DNA of 56,785 nt from Crocinitomicaceae bacterium (lineage in GTDB: Bacteria; Bacteroidota; Bacteroidia; Flavobacteriales_D; Crocinitomicaceae). The first letter of the stretch is position 1; each line of letters opens with the position of its first letter. The notes below the pieces were generated by a model that did no database searches, had not been told where the DNA came from, and was given only the letters and a program-made list of their open reading frames with translations. The stretch spans positions 1 through 56,785 of the forward strand of contig JALQYQ010000020.1 in NCBI GenBank assembly GCA_023262855.1, written 5' to 3'. This document shows, piece by piece, positions 36,645 through 45,080 of the stretch. The position numbers were made by a program, and so were the translations under genes.

Positions 36645-37651
36645 TCGTTAATTGTTGAAAAATCGCCAAGGCTCAAATCTCGTGCCGAACCAACATACGA
36701 AGCGTTCGATCCAATCATTGAGTTTGCCAATACGGCATTAGCGACTTCTGAATTTTGTTGAATATTCGTATTCGAAACCACTGAATTGATGATACGTGTT
36801 CCTTTTCCAATCGAAACATGTGGACCAACAACCGAATTTTCAATCACAGCATTTTCGCCAATGTAACACGGTGGAATTATAACAGAATCGATTATTTCAG
36901 CTGTTTCGCTCACCATTTTCACGTTTTTCTCAAAATCGTATTCCAAAACACGTTGATTTGTGTGAACCGTAACTTCCTTGTTTCCGCAATCCAACCATTC
37001 AATTACTTCTCCTGGTTTAAATTTGTAACCTGCTTCGGTCAAACGACGCAATCCATCAGGCAATTGGTATTCACCGCCTTTGATAATATCATTGTCGATC
37101 AAGTATTCCAATTCTTGACGTAAACGGGCGCCATCTTTGAAATAATAAATCCCAATCATCGCCAAATCGGAAACAAATTCTTTAGGTTTTTCAACGAAGT
37201 CAATGATTTCTCCTTGCTCATTCATTTTAATTACACCAAAAGCACTTGGGTCTTCAATTTGTTTTACCCATAAAATTCCGTCGTCGTTTGGATCGATTTT
37301 GAAATTCGCTTTGAACAAGGTATCCGCAAAAGCAACGACAACTGGTCCTTCCAATTTCTCCTTCGCACATAAAACTGCATGCGCTGTTCCCAACGGTTGT
37401 TCTTGGTAATGAATCGAACCTTTCGCTCCCAATTTAGCAGCAACTTCAATTAATTCTTTTTCCACTTCTGGACCAAAATCACCAATCACAAAGGCGATTT
37501 CATCAATTTTTTCTGTGCAAACCGCTGCAATATCTTCCACCAAACGGTGAACAATCGGTTTTCCACCAACTGGCACTAATGGTTTTGGTGTTACTAATGT
37601 ATGTGGGCGAAGGCGACTTCCGCGTCCCGCCATTGGAACAATTACTTTCAT
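36641..37651 (-). CDS. sugar-phosphate nucleotidyltransferase with C-terminal beta-helix
   Basis: The start is the ATG at 37649-37651 (336 residues), directly before KVIVPMAGRGSRLRPHT, the signature of the family. PKPLVPVGGKPI follows. Residues 1-235 form the Rossmann-like nucleotidyltransferase domain (VVAFADTLF contains the metal-binding Asp). Residues about 255-336 show hexapeptide repeats (ENAVIENSVVGPHVSIGKGTRI) of a left-handed beta-helix. The enzyme forms an NDP-sugar from a sugar-1-phosphate. Whether this is glucose, mannose or another sugar cannot be told. An upstream in-frame extension is only the translated heptamer repeat and is rejected. Confidence 0.88.
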   Translation of the reverse strand: MKVIVPMAGRGSRLRPHTLVTPKPLVPVGGKPIVHRLVEDIAAVCTEKIDEIAFVIGDFGPEVEKELIEVAAKLGAKGSIHYQEQPLGTAHAVLCAKEKLEGPVVVAFADTLFKANFKIDPNDDGILWVKQIEDPSAFGVIKMNEQGEIIDFVEKPKEFVSDLAMIGIYYFKDGARLRQELEYLIDNDIIKGGEYQLPDGLRRLTEAGYKFKPGEVIEWLDCGNKEVTVHTNQRVLEYDFEKNVKMVSETAEIIDSVIIPPCYIGENAVIENSVVGPHVSIGKGTRIINSVVSNTNIQQNSEVANAVLANSMIGSNASYVGSARDLSLGDFSTINE

Positions 37652-37664
37652 TTTACAAAATCTT

Positions 37665-37692
37665 AATTCATGATTTGTGATTTGTGATTTAA
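37665..37692 (+). repeat. short heptamer array, GATTTGT family
   Basis: Four 7-mers (AATTCAT, GATTTGT, GATTTGT, GATTTAA) start 13 bp upstream of the nucleotidyltransferase start codon, in its 5' leader. Confidence 0.75.
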
Positions 37693-37720
37693 AGCACATT
37701 CAAAAATCAATTGTTTTATC

Positions 37721-37777
37721 AATTTCTATTTCTAAGTTCTTCCGCATTGGCGGACTAACTTCTAACTTCTATTTTCA
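37721..37777. repeat. heptamer array with embedded hairpin at the dut stop codon
   Basis: AATTTCT, ATTTCTA, AGTTCTT leads into TCCGC-ATTG-GCGGA (37741-37754), then AACTTCT, AACTTCT, ATTTTCA (37757-37777). The last unit contains the minus-strand stop codon of dut (37775-37777). Confidence 0.7.
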
Positions 37778-38209
37778 CTTCACTCCTGTACTACCGAAAC
37801 CTCCGGCGCCACGATCTGTTTCTGTTAATTCTTCAACTTGCGTCCATTCAGCTTGCGCCACTTCTGCAAATACCAATTGTGCAATTCGTTCACCATCTTC
37901 CACCACAAATGTTTCATTGGAAAGATTGATTAAAATCACACCAACTTCTCCGCGGTAATCTGCGTCAACGGTTCCTGGCGAATTCAAAACAGTAATTCCT
38001 TTTTTCAAGGCCAAACCAGATCTCGGACGCACTTGACATTCAAATCCAACCGGGATTTCCATGAACAAACCTGTTTTTACCAAAGCACGTTCAAGTGGTT
38101 TTAATTCGATTGATTCGTCCAAATTTGCACGTACATCCATTCCAGCCGAAGCCGAAGTTTCGTAAGCCGGAAGCGCATGTTTTGAACGGTTAATAATTTT
38201 TACTTGCAT
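37775..38209 (-). CDS. dut: dUTP diphosphatase
   Basis: This 144-residue protein is a trimeric-type dUTPase. All five motifs can be seen: [52 protein letters not shown] and the glycine-rich C-terminus [10 protein letters not shown]. It hydrolyses dUTP to dUMP and pyrophosphate in the cytoplasm, preventing uracil incorporation and supplying dTMP synthesis. It lies between a flippase and the nucleotidyltransferase on the same strand. A TATTTTTG box lies 18 nt upstream of its ATG, so it may start its own transcript. Confidence 0.96.
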   Translation of the reverse strand: MQVKIINRSKHALPAYETSASAGMDVRANLDESIELKPLERALVKTGLFMEIPVGFECQVRPRSGLALKKGITVLNSPGTVDADYRGEVGVILINLSNETFVVEDGERIAQLVFAEVAQAEWTQVEELTETDRGAGGFGSTGVK

Positions 38210-38227
38210 TTACTTGAAAATTGACTT

Positions 38228-38235
38228 CAAAAATA
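38228..38235 (-). promoter_or_regulatory. candidate -7 box of dut
   Basis: TATTTTTG on the minus strand fits TAnnTTTG and lies 18 nt before the ATG. A T-rich tract, but no good TTG, is found at -33. Confidence 0.4.
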
Positions 38236-38301
38236 CGAAAAAAGAAAGCGTGAAAAAGACGCGAAAGAGCTAATAATGAACAATGAAGTATTAACAAAAG
38301 C

Positions 38302-39798
38302 TTAGGCTTTTTTAAAGGCTGATTTTTCCAAAGTGTAAACCATTCCAATGTAAACAATGATCAACATATTGTGAACGAAGAATCGTCCAAAAGGTCCTCG
38401 TAAATCCAACAAATAAGCAATGAAATAGAACAATAAAGCAACGCCCAAGTACAGTGCAAATTTTCGCAAATTATACTTGATTGGATAGTATTTTTGCCCT
38501 AAATAATAAGAAAGTACCATTTGCAAAGCATACACAATCATTGTAGCCCAGGCACTTGCCATGTAACCGTAAGTTGGTATAAACAAAACATTGATCACCA
38601 AGGTTGTGATTGCACCAATGATTGCAATGTATGCACCGAATTTCGTTTGTCCGCTGAGTTTATACCAAATACTTTGATTGTAATAAATACCTAAAAACAC
38701 ATTTGCCAACAGAAGAATTGGCACTACTTTCAATCCAACGTGATAGGCATCATTTCGAATGAATTCCTTGAACAAATCGAGGTTCAATGACACAACTAAG
38801 AATACCAAGCATACCATCGCAACGAAGAAATTCATCACTTTCGCATAGACTTTATTCTTTTCGTCACTTTTCATTTGAGCAAAGAAAAACGGCTCTGCTG
38901 CATAGCGATAAGCTTGCAATAAAATGGTGACGAGCATGGCCAATTTATAACAGGCACTGTAGATTCCAACTTGTGCTTCGGCATATTTCAGCGAAGCAAC
39001 TGAGGTTCCGTCATACAGAATATGTTTGAGAAGAATTCGATCGATAGTTTCATTGATAATTCCTGCAAAACCAGCAATAACAAGCGGAATGGCATAAACT
39101 CCCATTTCTTTCGCTAATTGCATATCGAAGTTCAAACGCAAATTCAGGAAATGCTTGTAGAGCAAAATTGGCTTTACCAATGAAGCAAATAAATTCGCGA
39201 AAAGGATGAACAAAACGCCGTCTTCAGCGGGTGAGTATATTTCTCCTTGAACCACCAAACTTGGATCACTAGGTTGCGGGTGAAAAACAACCAACATCAA
39301 AAACAAATTCAATCCAATGTTCATTGCAATTGATGCAAATTGAATCGATGCAAATTGTTTAGCCTTGTTTTCAGCGCGCAGTTTGGCTAATGGAAGAGCA
39401 GTTATTGCGTCAATGCAGACAATTGCTCCCAACAAAATAATGTATTCCGGATGATCGGAAAAGAGCAATAAATCGGCAATGCTTTGATTGAAAAACAGCA
39501 GAACAATAAAAAAGAGAATATTGATTCCAATTACGGTTAGAAAACCGTTCAAGAAAACTTTGTCTTTATCGTCCTTGTCTTGTAAAAAACGAAAGAAAGC
39601 CGTTTCCATTCCAAAGGTTAGGAAAACAACTAAGAATGCCACCCACGCATACAATTCAGATACGACACCGTAATCTGATGGATGCGTAAAAACACTCGTA
39701 TAAAGTGGAACTAAAAGATAATTCAATAGCCTGCCTACGATGCTCGAAAGTCCGTAAACAGCAGTTTGACCCAATAATTTTTTTATTGGGTTTGACAT
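38302..39798 (-). CDS. oligosaccharide flippase (MOP superfamily)
   Basis: This 498-residue protein is a polytopic membrane protein with about 14 hydrophobic helices. The N-terminus (KLLGQTAVYGLSSIVGRLLNYLLVPLYTSVF...SDYGVVSELYA) is typical of Bacteroidota lipopolysaccharide flippases of the MOP superfamily. It is expected to move a lipid-linked glycan across the inner membrane. It shares only fold-level similarity with the flippase at 25977-27410. Its start codon overlaps the stop codon of the enoyl-CoA hydratase gene, and dut follows 92 bp downstream. In many Bacteroidota a flippase of this kind heads the dut/nucleotidyltransferase/TPR/DUF4292/EnvC block. Confidence 0.88.
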   Translation of the reverse strand: MSNPIKKLLGQTAVYGLSSIVGRLLNYLLVPLYTSVFTHPSDYGVVSELYAWVAFLVVFLTFGMETAFFRFLQDKDDKDKVFLNGFLTVIGINILFFIVLLFFNQSIADLLLFSDHPEYIILLGAIVCIDAITALPLAKLRAENKAKQFASIQFASIAMNIGLNLFLMLVVFHPQPSDPSLVVQGEIYSPAEDGVLFILFANLFASLVKPILLYKHFLNLRLNFDMQLAKEMGVYAIPLVIAGFAGIINETIDRILLKHILYDGTSVASLKYAEAQVGIYSACYKLAMLVTILLQAYRYAAEPFFFAQMKSDEKNKVYAKVMNFFVAMVCLVFLVVSLNLDLFKEFIRNDAYHVGLKVVPILLLANVFLGIYYNQSIWYKLSGQTKFGAYIAIIGAITTLVINVLFIPTYGYMASAWATMIVYALQMVLSYYLGQKYYPIKYNLRKFALYLGVALLFYFIAYLLDLRGPFGRFFVHNMLIIVYIGMVYTLEKSAFKKA

Positions 39799-40574
39799 TA
39801 AGCTCTGAAATTAGGTTTGCGTTTTTCTAAGAAAGCAGTTGTTCCTTCTTTGAAATCTTCCGTTCCGAAACATTTTCCAAATTCTTCGATTTCAACATCG
39901 TAGCCATTCACCCCATCTTCAAAATTTGCATTAATTGCGCGAATAGCAGATGCAATTGCAGTTGCAGAATTGTTCAATATTTTAGAGGCTATGTCTTCTG
40001 CTTTTGCCATTAATTCTTCAGGTTCAACAACGTAATTAACCAAGCCCCAAGACAATGCTTCATCTGCTTTGATCATTCCAGCAGTGAAAACCATTTCATT
40101 TGCTTTCCCTTTTCCTACCAATTGCGCCAAACGTTGTGTCCCTCCGTATCCTGGAATTACTCCCAACGAAACTTCTGGTAAGCCCATTCGAGCATTCGAA
40201 GAAGCAATACGAATATGTGAAGCCATTGCCAATTCCAATCCTCCGCCTAAAGCAAAACCGTTTACTGCAGCAATTACTGGAGTTGAAAGATTTTCTAAGA
40301 ACGTAAACAAGGTTTTTTGTCCTTGCAAAGCCAATTCACCACCTTGAGCAATGTTGAAATCCGCAAATTCTTTAATATCAGCACCTGCAACAAAGGATTT
40401 CTCACCAGAACCTGTCAAAATAATTACTCCAACTGAAGAATCTTCATCACCTGCCGCTAAAGCACGGTGTAACTCATCAATTGTTTCTTTGTTCAATGCA
40501 TTCAATTGCGCTGGACGGTTAATCGTAATTTTTAAAACTTGTCCGTTTTGTTCGGAGATGATATTGTTATACAT
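39798..40574 (-). CDS. enoyl-CoA hydratase/isomerase family protein
   Basis: With the ATG at 40572-40574 the protein has 258 residues, the usual crotonase length. It shows the oxyanion-hole segment SFVAGADIKEFADF and AAVNGFALGGGLELAMASHIRIAS. It also has the catalytic region G-L-P-E-V-S-L-G-V-I-P-G-Y-G-G-T-Q-R-L, where the Glu in P-E-V is one of the two hydratase glutamates, and a second acidic residue near A-D-E-A. It probably hydrates short-chain enoyl-CoA in fatty-acid or butanoate metabolism. It overlaps the flippase start by 1 bp, although the two functions are not obviously related. Confidence 0.9.
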   Translation of the reverse strand: MYNNIISEQNGQVLKITINRPAQLNALNKETIDELHRALAAGDEDSSVGVIILTGSGEKSFVAGADIKEFADFNIAQGGELALQGQKTLFTFLENLSTPVIAAVNGFALGGGLELAMASHIRIASSNARMGLPEVSLGVIPGYGGTQRLAQLVGKGKANEMVFTAGMIKADEALSWGLVNYVVEPEELMAKAEDIASKILNNSATAIASAIRAINANFEDGVNGYDVEIEEFGKCFGTEDFKEGTTAFLEKRKPNFRA

Positions 40575-40621
40575 ATTCAATTCGTTTTGATTCGTAAATA
40601 TAGAAAAATGTCGTCAAAGTA

Positions 40622-40643
40622 GGGACAAGTCGCGACTTGTGCC
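40622..40643. repeat. REP-like palindrome
   Basis: A perfect 16-bp palindrome ACAAGTCGCGACTTGT (40625-40640) is extended to GG...CC with one mismatch. It lies between the HemJ-like gene end and the enoyl-CoA hydratase start. Its core resembles the palindrome at 10319-10343. Confidence 0.65.
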
Positions 40644-40663
40644 TTCGTGATTCATTCCCTGTA

Positions 40664-41206
40664 TTATTTTGTTCTTAATTTTTTATAAATTTTTATTCCA
40701 ATCATCAAGCCAATGGCAACAGCGAAAAATCCAACTGTTCCTTTGATCCAATTCATGGTTCCTTGCATTTCGACTAAGAAAACAATTGCTACAAGTGCTA
40801 AAGTTGCCACTTCATTCCACATGCGTAAACCATTCGATTTCCACTTAAACAATTCGCGCTTAAGGTCGAACATAATTTTTTGACACACAAAGTGATAAAT
40901 CAACAATAATCCAACAAAGGACAATTTAATGTGCATCCATGGTTGATGAAGCAAAGCTGGATTTAAAAACAGCATCCATGTACCAAACAAAATAGTTAAA
41001 ACCATCGCCGGAGTGGTGATAATCCACCATAACTTTTTCTCCATTTCAACAAACTGCGTTGATAGAATTAGTTTTTCTGCCTCCGTTTTTGCTTGCGCTT
41101 CAGTGTGATAAATAAACAAGCGAACAATGTAAAATAGTCCTGCAAACCAGCTTACAACAAAAATGATGTGAAGGGATTTGATTGTTTGATACGTTTCGAA
41201 ATTCAT
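40664..41206 (-). CDS. HemJ-like protoporphyrinogen oxidase family membrane protein
   Basis: The start at ATG 41204-41206 gives 180 residues, beginning MNFETYQTIKSLHIIFVVSWFAGLFYIVRLFIYHTEA. The conserved LHI..V.SWFAGLFY..R.F.YH pattern identifies the HemJ/CopD-like family. There are four to five membrane helices and conserved histidines that bind heme in HemJ. HemJ converts protoporphyrinogen IX to protoporphyrin IX in bacteria lacking HemG or HemY. A TATCTTTG promoter box is only 4 nt from this ATG, which supports this start over an upstream one and suggests a leaderless transcript. Confidence 0.85.
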   Translation of the reverse strand: MNFETYQTIKSLHIIFVVSWFAGLFYIVRLFIYHTEAQAKTEAEKLILSTQFVEMEKKLWWIITTPAMVLTILFGTWMLFLNPALLHQPWMHIKLSFVGLLLIYHFVCQKIMFDLKRELFKWKSNGLRMWNEVATLALVAIVFLVEMQGTMNWIKGTVGFFAVAIGLMIGIKIYKKLRTK

Positions 41207-41210
41207 AGTG

Positions 41211-41218
41211 CAAAGATA
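41211..41218 (-). promoter_or_regulatory. -7 box of hemJ-like gene, 4 nt from the start codon
   Basis: TATCTTTG on the minus strand is a full consensus match, 4 nt before the ATG. A TTTG lies 23 bp further upstream, inside a heptamer array. Confidence 0.55.
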
Positions 41219-41223
41219 GAAAA

Positions 41224-41258
41224 AGAACATGGAGCATAGAACAAAGAACATGGACTAA
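41224..41258 (+). repeat. heptamer array, GGAGCAT family, in a divergent promoter region
   Basis: Five 7-mers are present: AGAACAT, GGAGCAT, AGAACAA, AGAACAT, GGACTAA. They lie between the -7 boxes of the HemJ-like gene and lysS. Confidence 0.75.
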
Positions 41259-41295
41259 ATACTGTTAAAACCGTCCATTTTTCCGAATTCTTAAG

Positions 41296-41303
41296 TATCT
41301 TTG
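41296..41303 (+). promoter_or_regulatory. -7 box of lysS
   Basis: TATCTTTG lies 18 nt upstream of the lysS ATG. It matches the Bacteroidota consensus, although no exact TTG was found at the expected upstream distance. Confidence 0.5.
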
Positions 41304-41321
41304 TGCCCTAAATTTAACAAA

Positions 41322-43028
41322 ATGAGTGTTTTTGAACTTTCTGAACAAGAAATTCAGCGCAGAGAATCGCTGAATAAACTGCGCGAGTTGGGAATCAATC
41401 CTTATCCTGCAGATTTGTATCCTGTAACTGACTATGCTACAGCAATAAAGGAAAAGTTCGAAGATGGTAAGCAGGTATGTTTAGCTGGTCGTATGATGAG
41501 TCAGCGTGACATGGGAAAAGCGTCGTTTGCTGAATTGCAAGATTCAACAGGACGTATCCAATTGTACATCAACCGCGATGAAATTTGTCCGGGTGAAGAC
41601 AAAACGCTTTACAATCAAGTATTCAAGAAATTATTGGATTTAGGCGATTTTATTGGTGTGAAAGGTTACGTGTTCAAAACGAAAGTTGGTGAAACATCAG
41701 TACACGTCAGTGAATTTACCTTGTTAAGTAAATCATTAAAACCGCTTCCATTGCCAAAAACGGATGCAGAAGGAAAAGTTCACGATGCATTTACTGATCC
41801 TGAGATGCGTTACCGTCAGCGTTATGCCGATTTAGTGGTGAACCCTCATGTAAAAGATATTTTCATCAAACGCACAAAGTTGTTTTCAGCAATGCGCCAG
41901 TTCTTCAACGATGCTGGTTACATGGAAGTTGAAACGCCTGTTTTGCAATCAATTCCTGGTGGAGCTGCTGCTCGTCCGTTTGTGACGCACCACAATGCAC
42001 TGGATATTCCATTGTATATGCGTATCGCGAATGAGTTGTATTTGAAACGTTTGATTGTAGGTGGATTTGATGGTGTTTACGAATTCTCTAAAAACTTCCG
42101 CAACGAAGGAATGGATCGTACACACAATCCTGAGTTCACAGCAATGGAAATCTATGTTTCGTACAAAGATTACAACTGGATGATGGAATTTACAGAACGT
42201 CTATTGGAGCATTGCGCGATTGCCGTGAATGGTTCTTCCGAAACGACATTTGGTGAACATAAAATTAACTTCAAAGCGCCTTACAAACGTGTAACAATGC
42301 GTCAATCAATTATTGATTTCACAGGATTTGATATCGCTGGAAAATCGGAAGATGAATTGCGTGCTGCTGCCAAAGGAATGGGTATTGCCGTTGATGAAAC
42401 AATGGGGAAAGGAAAATTAATCGATGAAATTTTTGGTGAAAAATGTGAAGGAAATTACATCCAACCAACGTTCATAACGGATTATCCGAAAGAAATGTCA
42501 CCATTGTGTAAAGAGCACCGTGACAATCCAGAATTGACGGAGCGTTTTGAATTAATGGTATGTGGAAAAGAAGTGGCTAACGCTTATTCTGAGTTGAACG
42601 ACCCAATTGATCAACGTGAGCGTTTTGAAGAACAAGTTCGTTTATCTGAAAAAGGTGATGATGAAGCTGGACAATTCATTGATTATGATTTCTTGCGTTC
42701 GTTGGAATACGGTATGCCACCAACATCAGGTTTAGGAATTGGAATGGACCGTTTGATTATGTACTTAACGAACAATCCATCCATTCAAGAAGTATTGTTC
42801 TTCCCGCAAATGCGTCCTGAGGTTCATGCAGTGAAAGTAGAATTAACAGAAAACGAGAAAACGATTTTCGACATAGTTGAAAGCACTGGAACAATGGATT
42901 TAGGCACATTGAAGGCGAAAGCAGGTTTGAGCGGAAAACAATGGGATGTGAGCATTAAAAGTTTAACCAAACAAGGCTTACTGAAAGTCACGAAAATTGG
43001 TGATGACTTAACCGTTGAAATAGTTTAA
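41322..43028 (+). CDS. lysS: lysyl-tRNA synthetase (class II) with C-terminal extension
   Basis: The ATG at 41322 gives 568 residues. The N-terminal OB-fold tRNA-binding domain is at about 50-150 ([23 protein letters not shown]). The class II core shows motif 2 ([20 protein letters not shown]) and motif 3 ([14 protein letters not shown]). After the usual end of the catalytic domain (FFPQMRPE) there are about 65 more residues (ending D-D-L-T-V-E-I-V) that look like a small winged-helix domain. E. coli LysRS lacks this region. I believe such tails are usual in Bacteroidota LysRS. The enzyme charges tRNA-Lys. A strong terminator follows. Confidence 0.95.
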   Translation: MSVFELSEQEIQRRESLNKLRELGINPYPADLYPVTDYATAIKEKFEDGKQVCLAGRMMSQRDMGKASFAELQDSTGRIQLYINRDEICPGEDKTLYNQVFKKLLDLGDFIGVKGYVFKTKVGETSVHVSEFTLLSKSLKPLPLPKTDAEGKVHDAFTDPEMRYRQRYADLVVNPHVKDIFIKRTKLFSAMRQFFNDAGYMEVETPVLQSIPGGAAARPFVTHHNALDIPLYMRIANELYLKRLIVGGFDGVYEFSKNFRNEGMDRTHNPEFTAMEIYVSYKDYNWMMEFTERLLEHCAIAVNGSSETTFGEHKINFKAPYKRVTMRQSIIDFTGFDIAGKSEDELRAAAKGMGIAVDETMGKGKLIDEIFGEKCEGNYIQPTFITDYPKEMSPLCKEHRDNPELTERFELMVCGKEVANAYSELNDPIDQRERFEEQVRLSEKGDDEAGQFIDYDFLRSLEYGMPPTSGLGIGMDRLIMYLTNNPSIQEVLFFPQMRPEVHAVKVELTENEKTIFDIVESTGTMDLGTLKAKAGLSGKQWDVSIKSLTKQGLLKVTKIGDDLTVEIV

Positions 43029-43044
43029 TCTTAATACATGAGTT

Positions 43045-43079
43045 AAAAGAGGAGTGGTATACATCACTCCTCTTTTTTT
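43045..43079 (+). terminator. intrinsic terminator of lysS
   Basis: A 12-bp perfect stem AAAAGAGGAGTG (43045-43056)/CACTCCTCTTTT (43065-43076) has an 8-nt loop, and its 3' arm runs into a T-tract ending at 43079. Confidence 0.9.
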
Positions 43080-43170
43080 GCTCAACAAATTCCAAGAATC
43101 AATAAAGTAAACAAATTGTTTTTGTCGACAATAATTAACGGTTAGTAAACTATTTAAATGCACTGATAAT

Positions 43171-43188
43171 TACTAAACTGATTTAGTA
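43171..43188. promoter_or_regulatory. operator-like palindrome 1 upstream of the lectin gene
   Basis: TACTAAACTGATTTAGTA has perfect 7-bp arms around CTGA. It contains CTAAA-N4-TTTAG, the same pattern as the second site 46 bp downstream. Confidence 0.5.
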
Positions 43189-43218
43189 AGAATCCAAGAA
43201 TGTCAGATTTTTTATTTC

Positions 43219-43232
43219 CTAAATCGTTTTAG
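43219..43232. promoter_or_regulatory. LacI-type operator candidate 2 next to the lectin promoter
   Basis: CTAAATCGTTTTAG is a 14-bp near-palindrome with a central CG, the form typical of LacI/GalR-family operators. It lies just upstream of the TAAATTTG box at 43240-43247. A LacI-type regulator gene is the next gene downstream (convergent). Confidence 0.5.
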
Positions 43233-43239
43233 TTGTCCG

Positions 43240-43247
43240 TAAATTTG
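43240..43247 (+). promoter_or_regulatory. -7 box of the lectin-domain gene
   Basis: TAAATTTG matches TAnnTTTG, 24 nt upstream of the ATG at 43272. Confidence 0.5.
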
Positions 43248-43271
43248 CGGCGGTCAACAACCTGACAATTT

Positions 43272-45080
43272 ATGAAACCATTTCTACACTATTTAGTAAT
43301 GCTCAATGCATTCGTTCTATTTTCTACTATTTCCTTTGGTCAATGTACCGGAGGAACCTTATCTGGAACGCTTACACCAACTGCTGCTTATCAAACAGTT
43401 TCTGTTACGAATGGAAATTACTACAATGTTAATGTTAGCTGTGGTTCCTCATACAACTTCACATTTTGTTCAAATGGTGGAAGTGCAAGTTGGGATACGC
43501 AAATCACACTTTTAGACAATGCAGGAGTAACCACCTTGGCATATAATGATGACAATTGCGGCTTACAATCAAACGTAAGTTATACAGCTACAAGTACAGG
43601 TACAATACGTGTTCTTATATCTTTGTATTCATGCAATAATGCGGGTGGAAACACAGCAACATTGGCCTATAATGCGACGATTGTGCCAATTTCTCCATCC
43701 TTTACGATAAGTGCTGCAAGTTGTACACAAGCAACGTCAACCATTACCGGTTCAACAGGTGGAACATTTTCTTTCAATCCAGTTCCTTCCGATGGTGCAA
43801 CAATAAACGCAACAACAGGCGCGATCTCAAATGGAGTTCCAGGAGCAAGTTACACTGTCCAATATACAATTTATGGAAATACTGCAACACATTCTGTTAC
43901 TTTACAGAATTCTAATTGTTGGGAGCTAAATGGAAATGCACAATGGATCAGTGTTGGAGGACAAAATTGTATTCAATTGACAGCGGAAGTGAACAATCAA
44001 ACAGGCTGTTCTTGGGATGAAAACGTGATTAATTTCAACACTGATTTCACCTTGTCATTGGACTATTATTTTGGAAATAACATCAATGGAGCTGATGGAA
44101 CAACCTTTACTTTTCAACCAAATCCTGGAGCATGTGGTACTGCTGGAGGCCAACTAGGAGCAGGTGGAATTGCTAATTCACTTGTAATTGAGTTTGATAC
44201 CTACGACAATGATTTCCCAACACATGCTGTAGATATTTCTCCAGATCATATTGCTGTTGAAGTCGATGGAAATTTACTAAACAGTACGCATTTATGTGGG
44301 CCAGTTGCTGCATTACCAAGTTCTGCTAGTATTGATGATGGATTTGTACATTCAGTTGATATTGATTGGAATGCTACAACGAAGATTTTGACAATTTTCT
44401 TTGATGGCAATTTACGTTTGACGTGCAATTATGATTTTGTGACCAACGTTTTTGGAGGAGATAATACTGTTTATTGGGGCGCAACTGCTGCAACGGGTGG
44501 TTTAAACAATCAGCAGTACTTTTGTCCACAAACAGTTACTGTTTTACCAGCAGAATTAATTTCTTTTACGAATGAATGTGAACACGAAGAATCAATTCTA
44601 AAATGGACAACTGCATCGGAAGACCGAGTTGATTATTTCGAAATAGAAAGCACAACGAATGGGATCGTGTTTCAAACGATCGGAAAGGTAAAGGCTGCTG
44701 GGACAAGTACAGAAGTTTTAAATTATTCACTGCCAGTTGAACATTCAAATGTAAAACGCTATTTCCGAATTAAAACGGTCGATATTGATGGTCAAGAGGA
44801 AATTTCTGATTTAATAGCAGAACAATCATGTTCGACCCAAAAACTTATTGAAAACTACCGTTTTGAGAACAATGAGTTGACGTTTAGTTTAATGAATGAA
44901 AATTACACCTTCCAATTGTTGACTACTGCAGGTCAAGCAATTAAAACCGTAACACACGAACAAAATGGTTTAGTTGAGATTCAAACCAACCAACTTGCTG
45001 CGGGAATTTATTTATTGAATGTATTCAATACCTTGACTTCCGAACATCAAATGTTGAAAGTTTATCACACTATTCGTTAG
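43272..45080 (+). CDS. T9SS-secreted surface protein with L-type lectin-like domain
   Basis: This 602-residue protein has a signal peptide ending ISFGQ (about residue 23). Residues 24-140 form a beta-sandwich with paired cysteines. Residues about 215-420 resemble the legume-type (L-type) lectin domain of Bacteroidota surface proteins (DFTLSLDYYFGNNINGADGTTFTFQ, VIEFDTYDND, HSVDIDWNATTKILTIFFDG). The end is a sorting domain (ELISFTNECEHEESILKWTTASE..., then A-A-G-I-Y-L-L-N-V). It probably binds a glycan at the cell surface. Its 3' end overlaps the convergent LacI gene by 4 bp, and operator-like palindromes precede its promoter. Confidence 0.78.
   Translation: MKPFLHYLVMLNAFVLFSTISFGQCTGGTLSGTLTPTAAYQTVSVTNGNYYNVNVSCGSSYNFTFCSNGGSASWDTQITLLDNAGVTTLAYNDDNCGLQSNVSYTATSTGTIRVLISLYSCNNAGGNTATLAYNATIVPISPSFTISAASCTQATSTITGSTGGTFSFNPVPSDGATINATTGAISNGVPGASYTVQYTIYGNTATHSVTLQNSNCWELNGNAQWISVGGQNCIQLTAEVNNQTGCSWDENVINFNTDFTLSLDYYFGNNINGADGTTFTFQPNPGACGTAGGQLGAGGIANSLVIEFDTYDNDFPTHAVDISPDHIAVEVDGNLLNSTHLCGPVAALPSSASIDDGFVHSVDIDWNATTKILTIFFDGNLRLTCNYDFVTNVFGGDNTVYWGATAATGGLNNQQYFCPQTVTVLPAELISFTNECEHEESILKWTTASEDRVDYFEIESTTNGIVFQTIGKVKAAGTSTEVLNYSLPVEHSNVKRYFRIKTVDIDGQEEISDLIAEQSCSTQKLIENYRFENNELTFSLMNENYTFQLLTTAGQAIKTVTHEQNGLVEIQTNQLAAGIYLLNVFNTLTSEHQMLKVYHTIR

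Noticed and set aside
37652..37699. N-terminal extension of the nucleotidyltransferase (MCFKSQITNH...)
   Set aside because: It only translates the GATTTGT heptamer array; the family signature begins at the inner ATG 37651.
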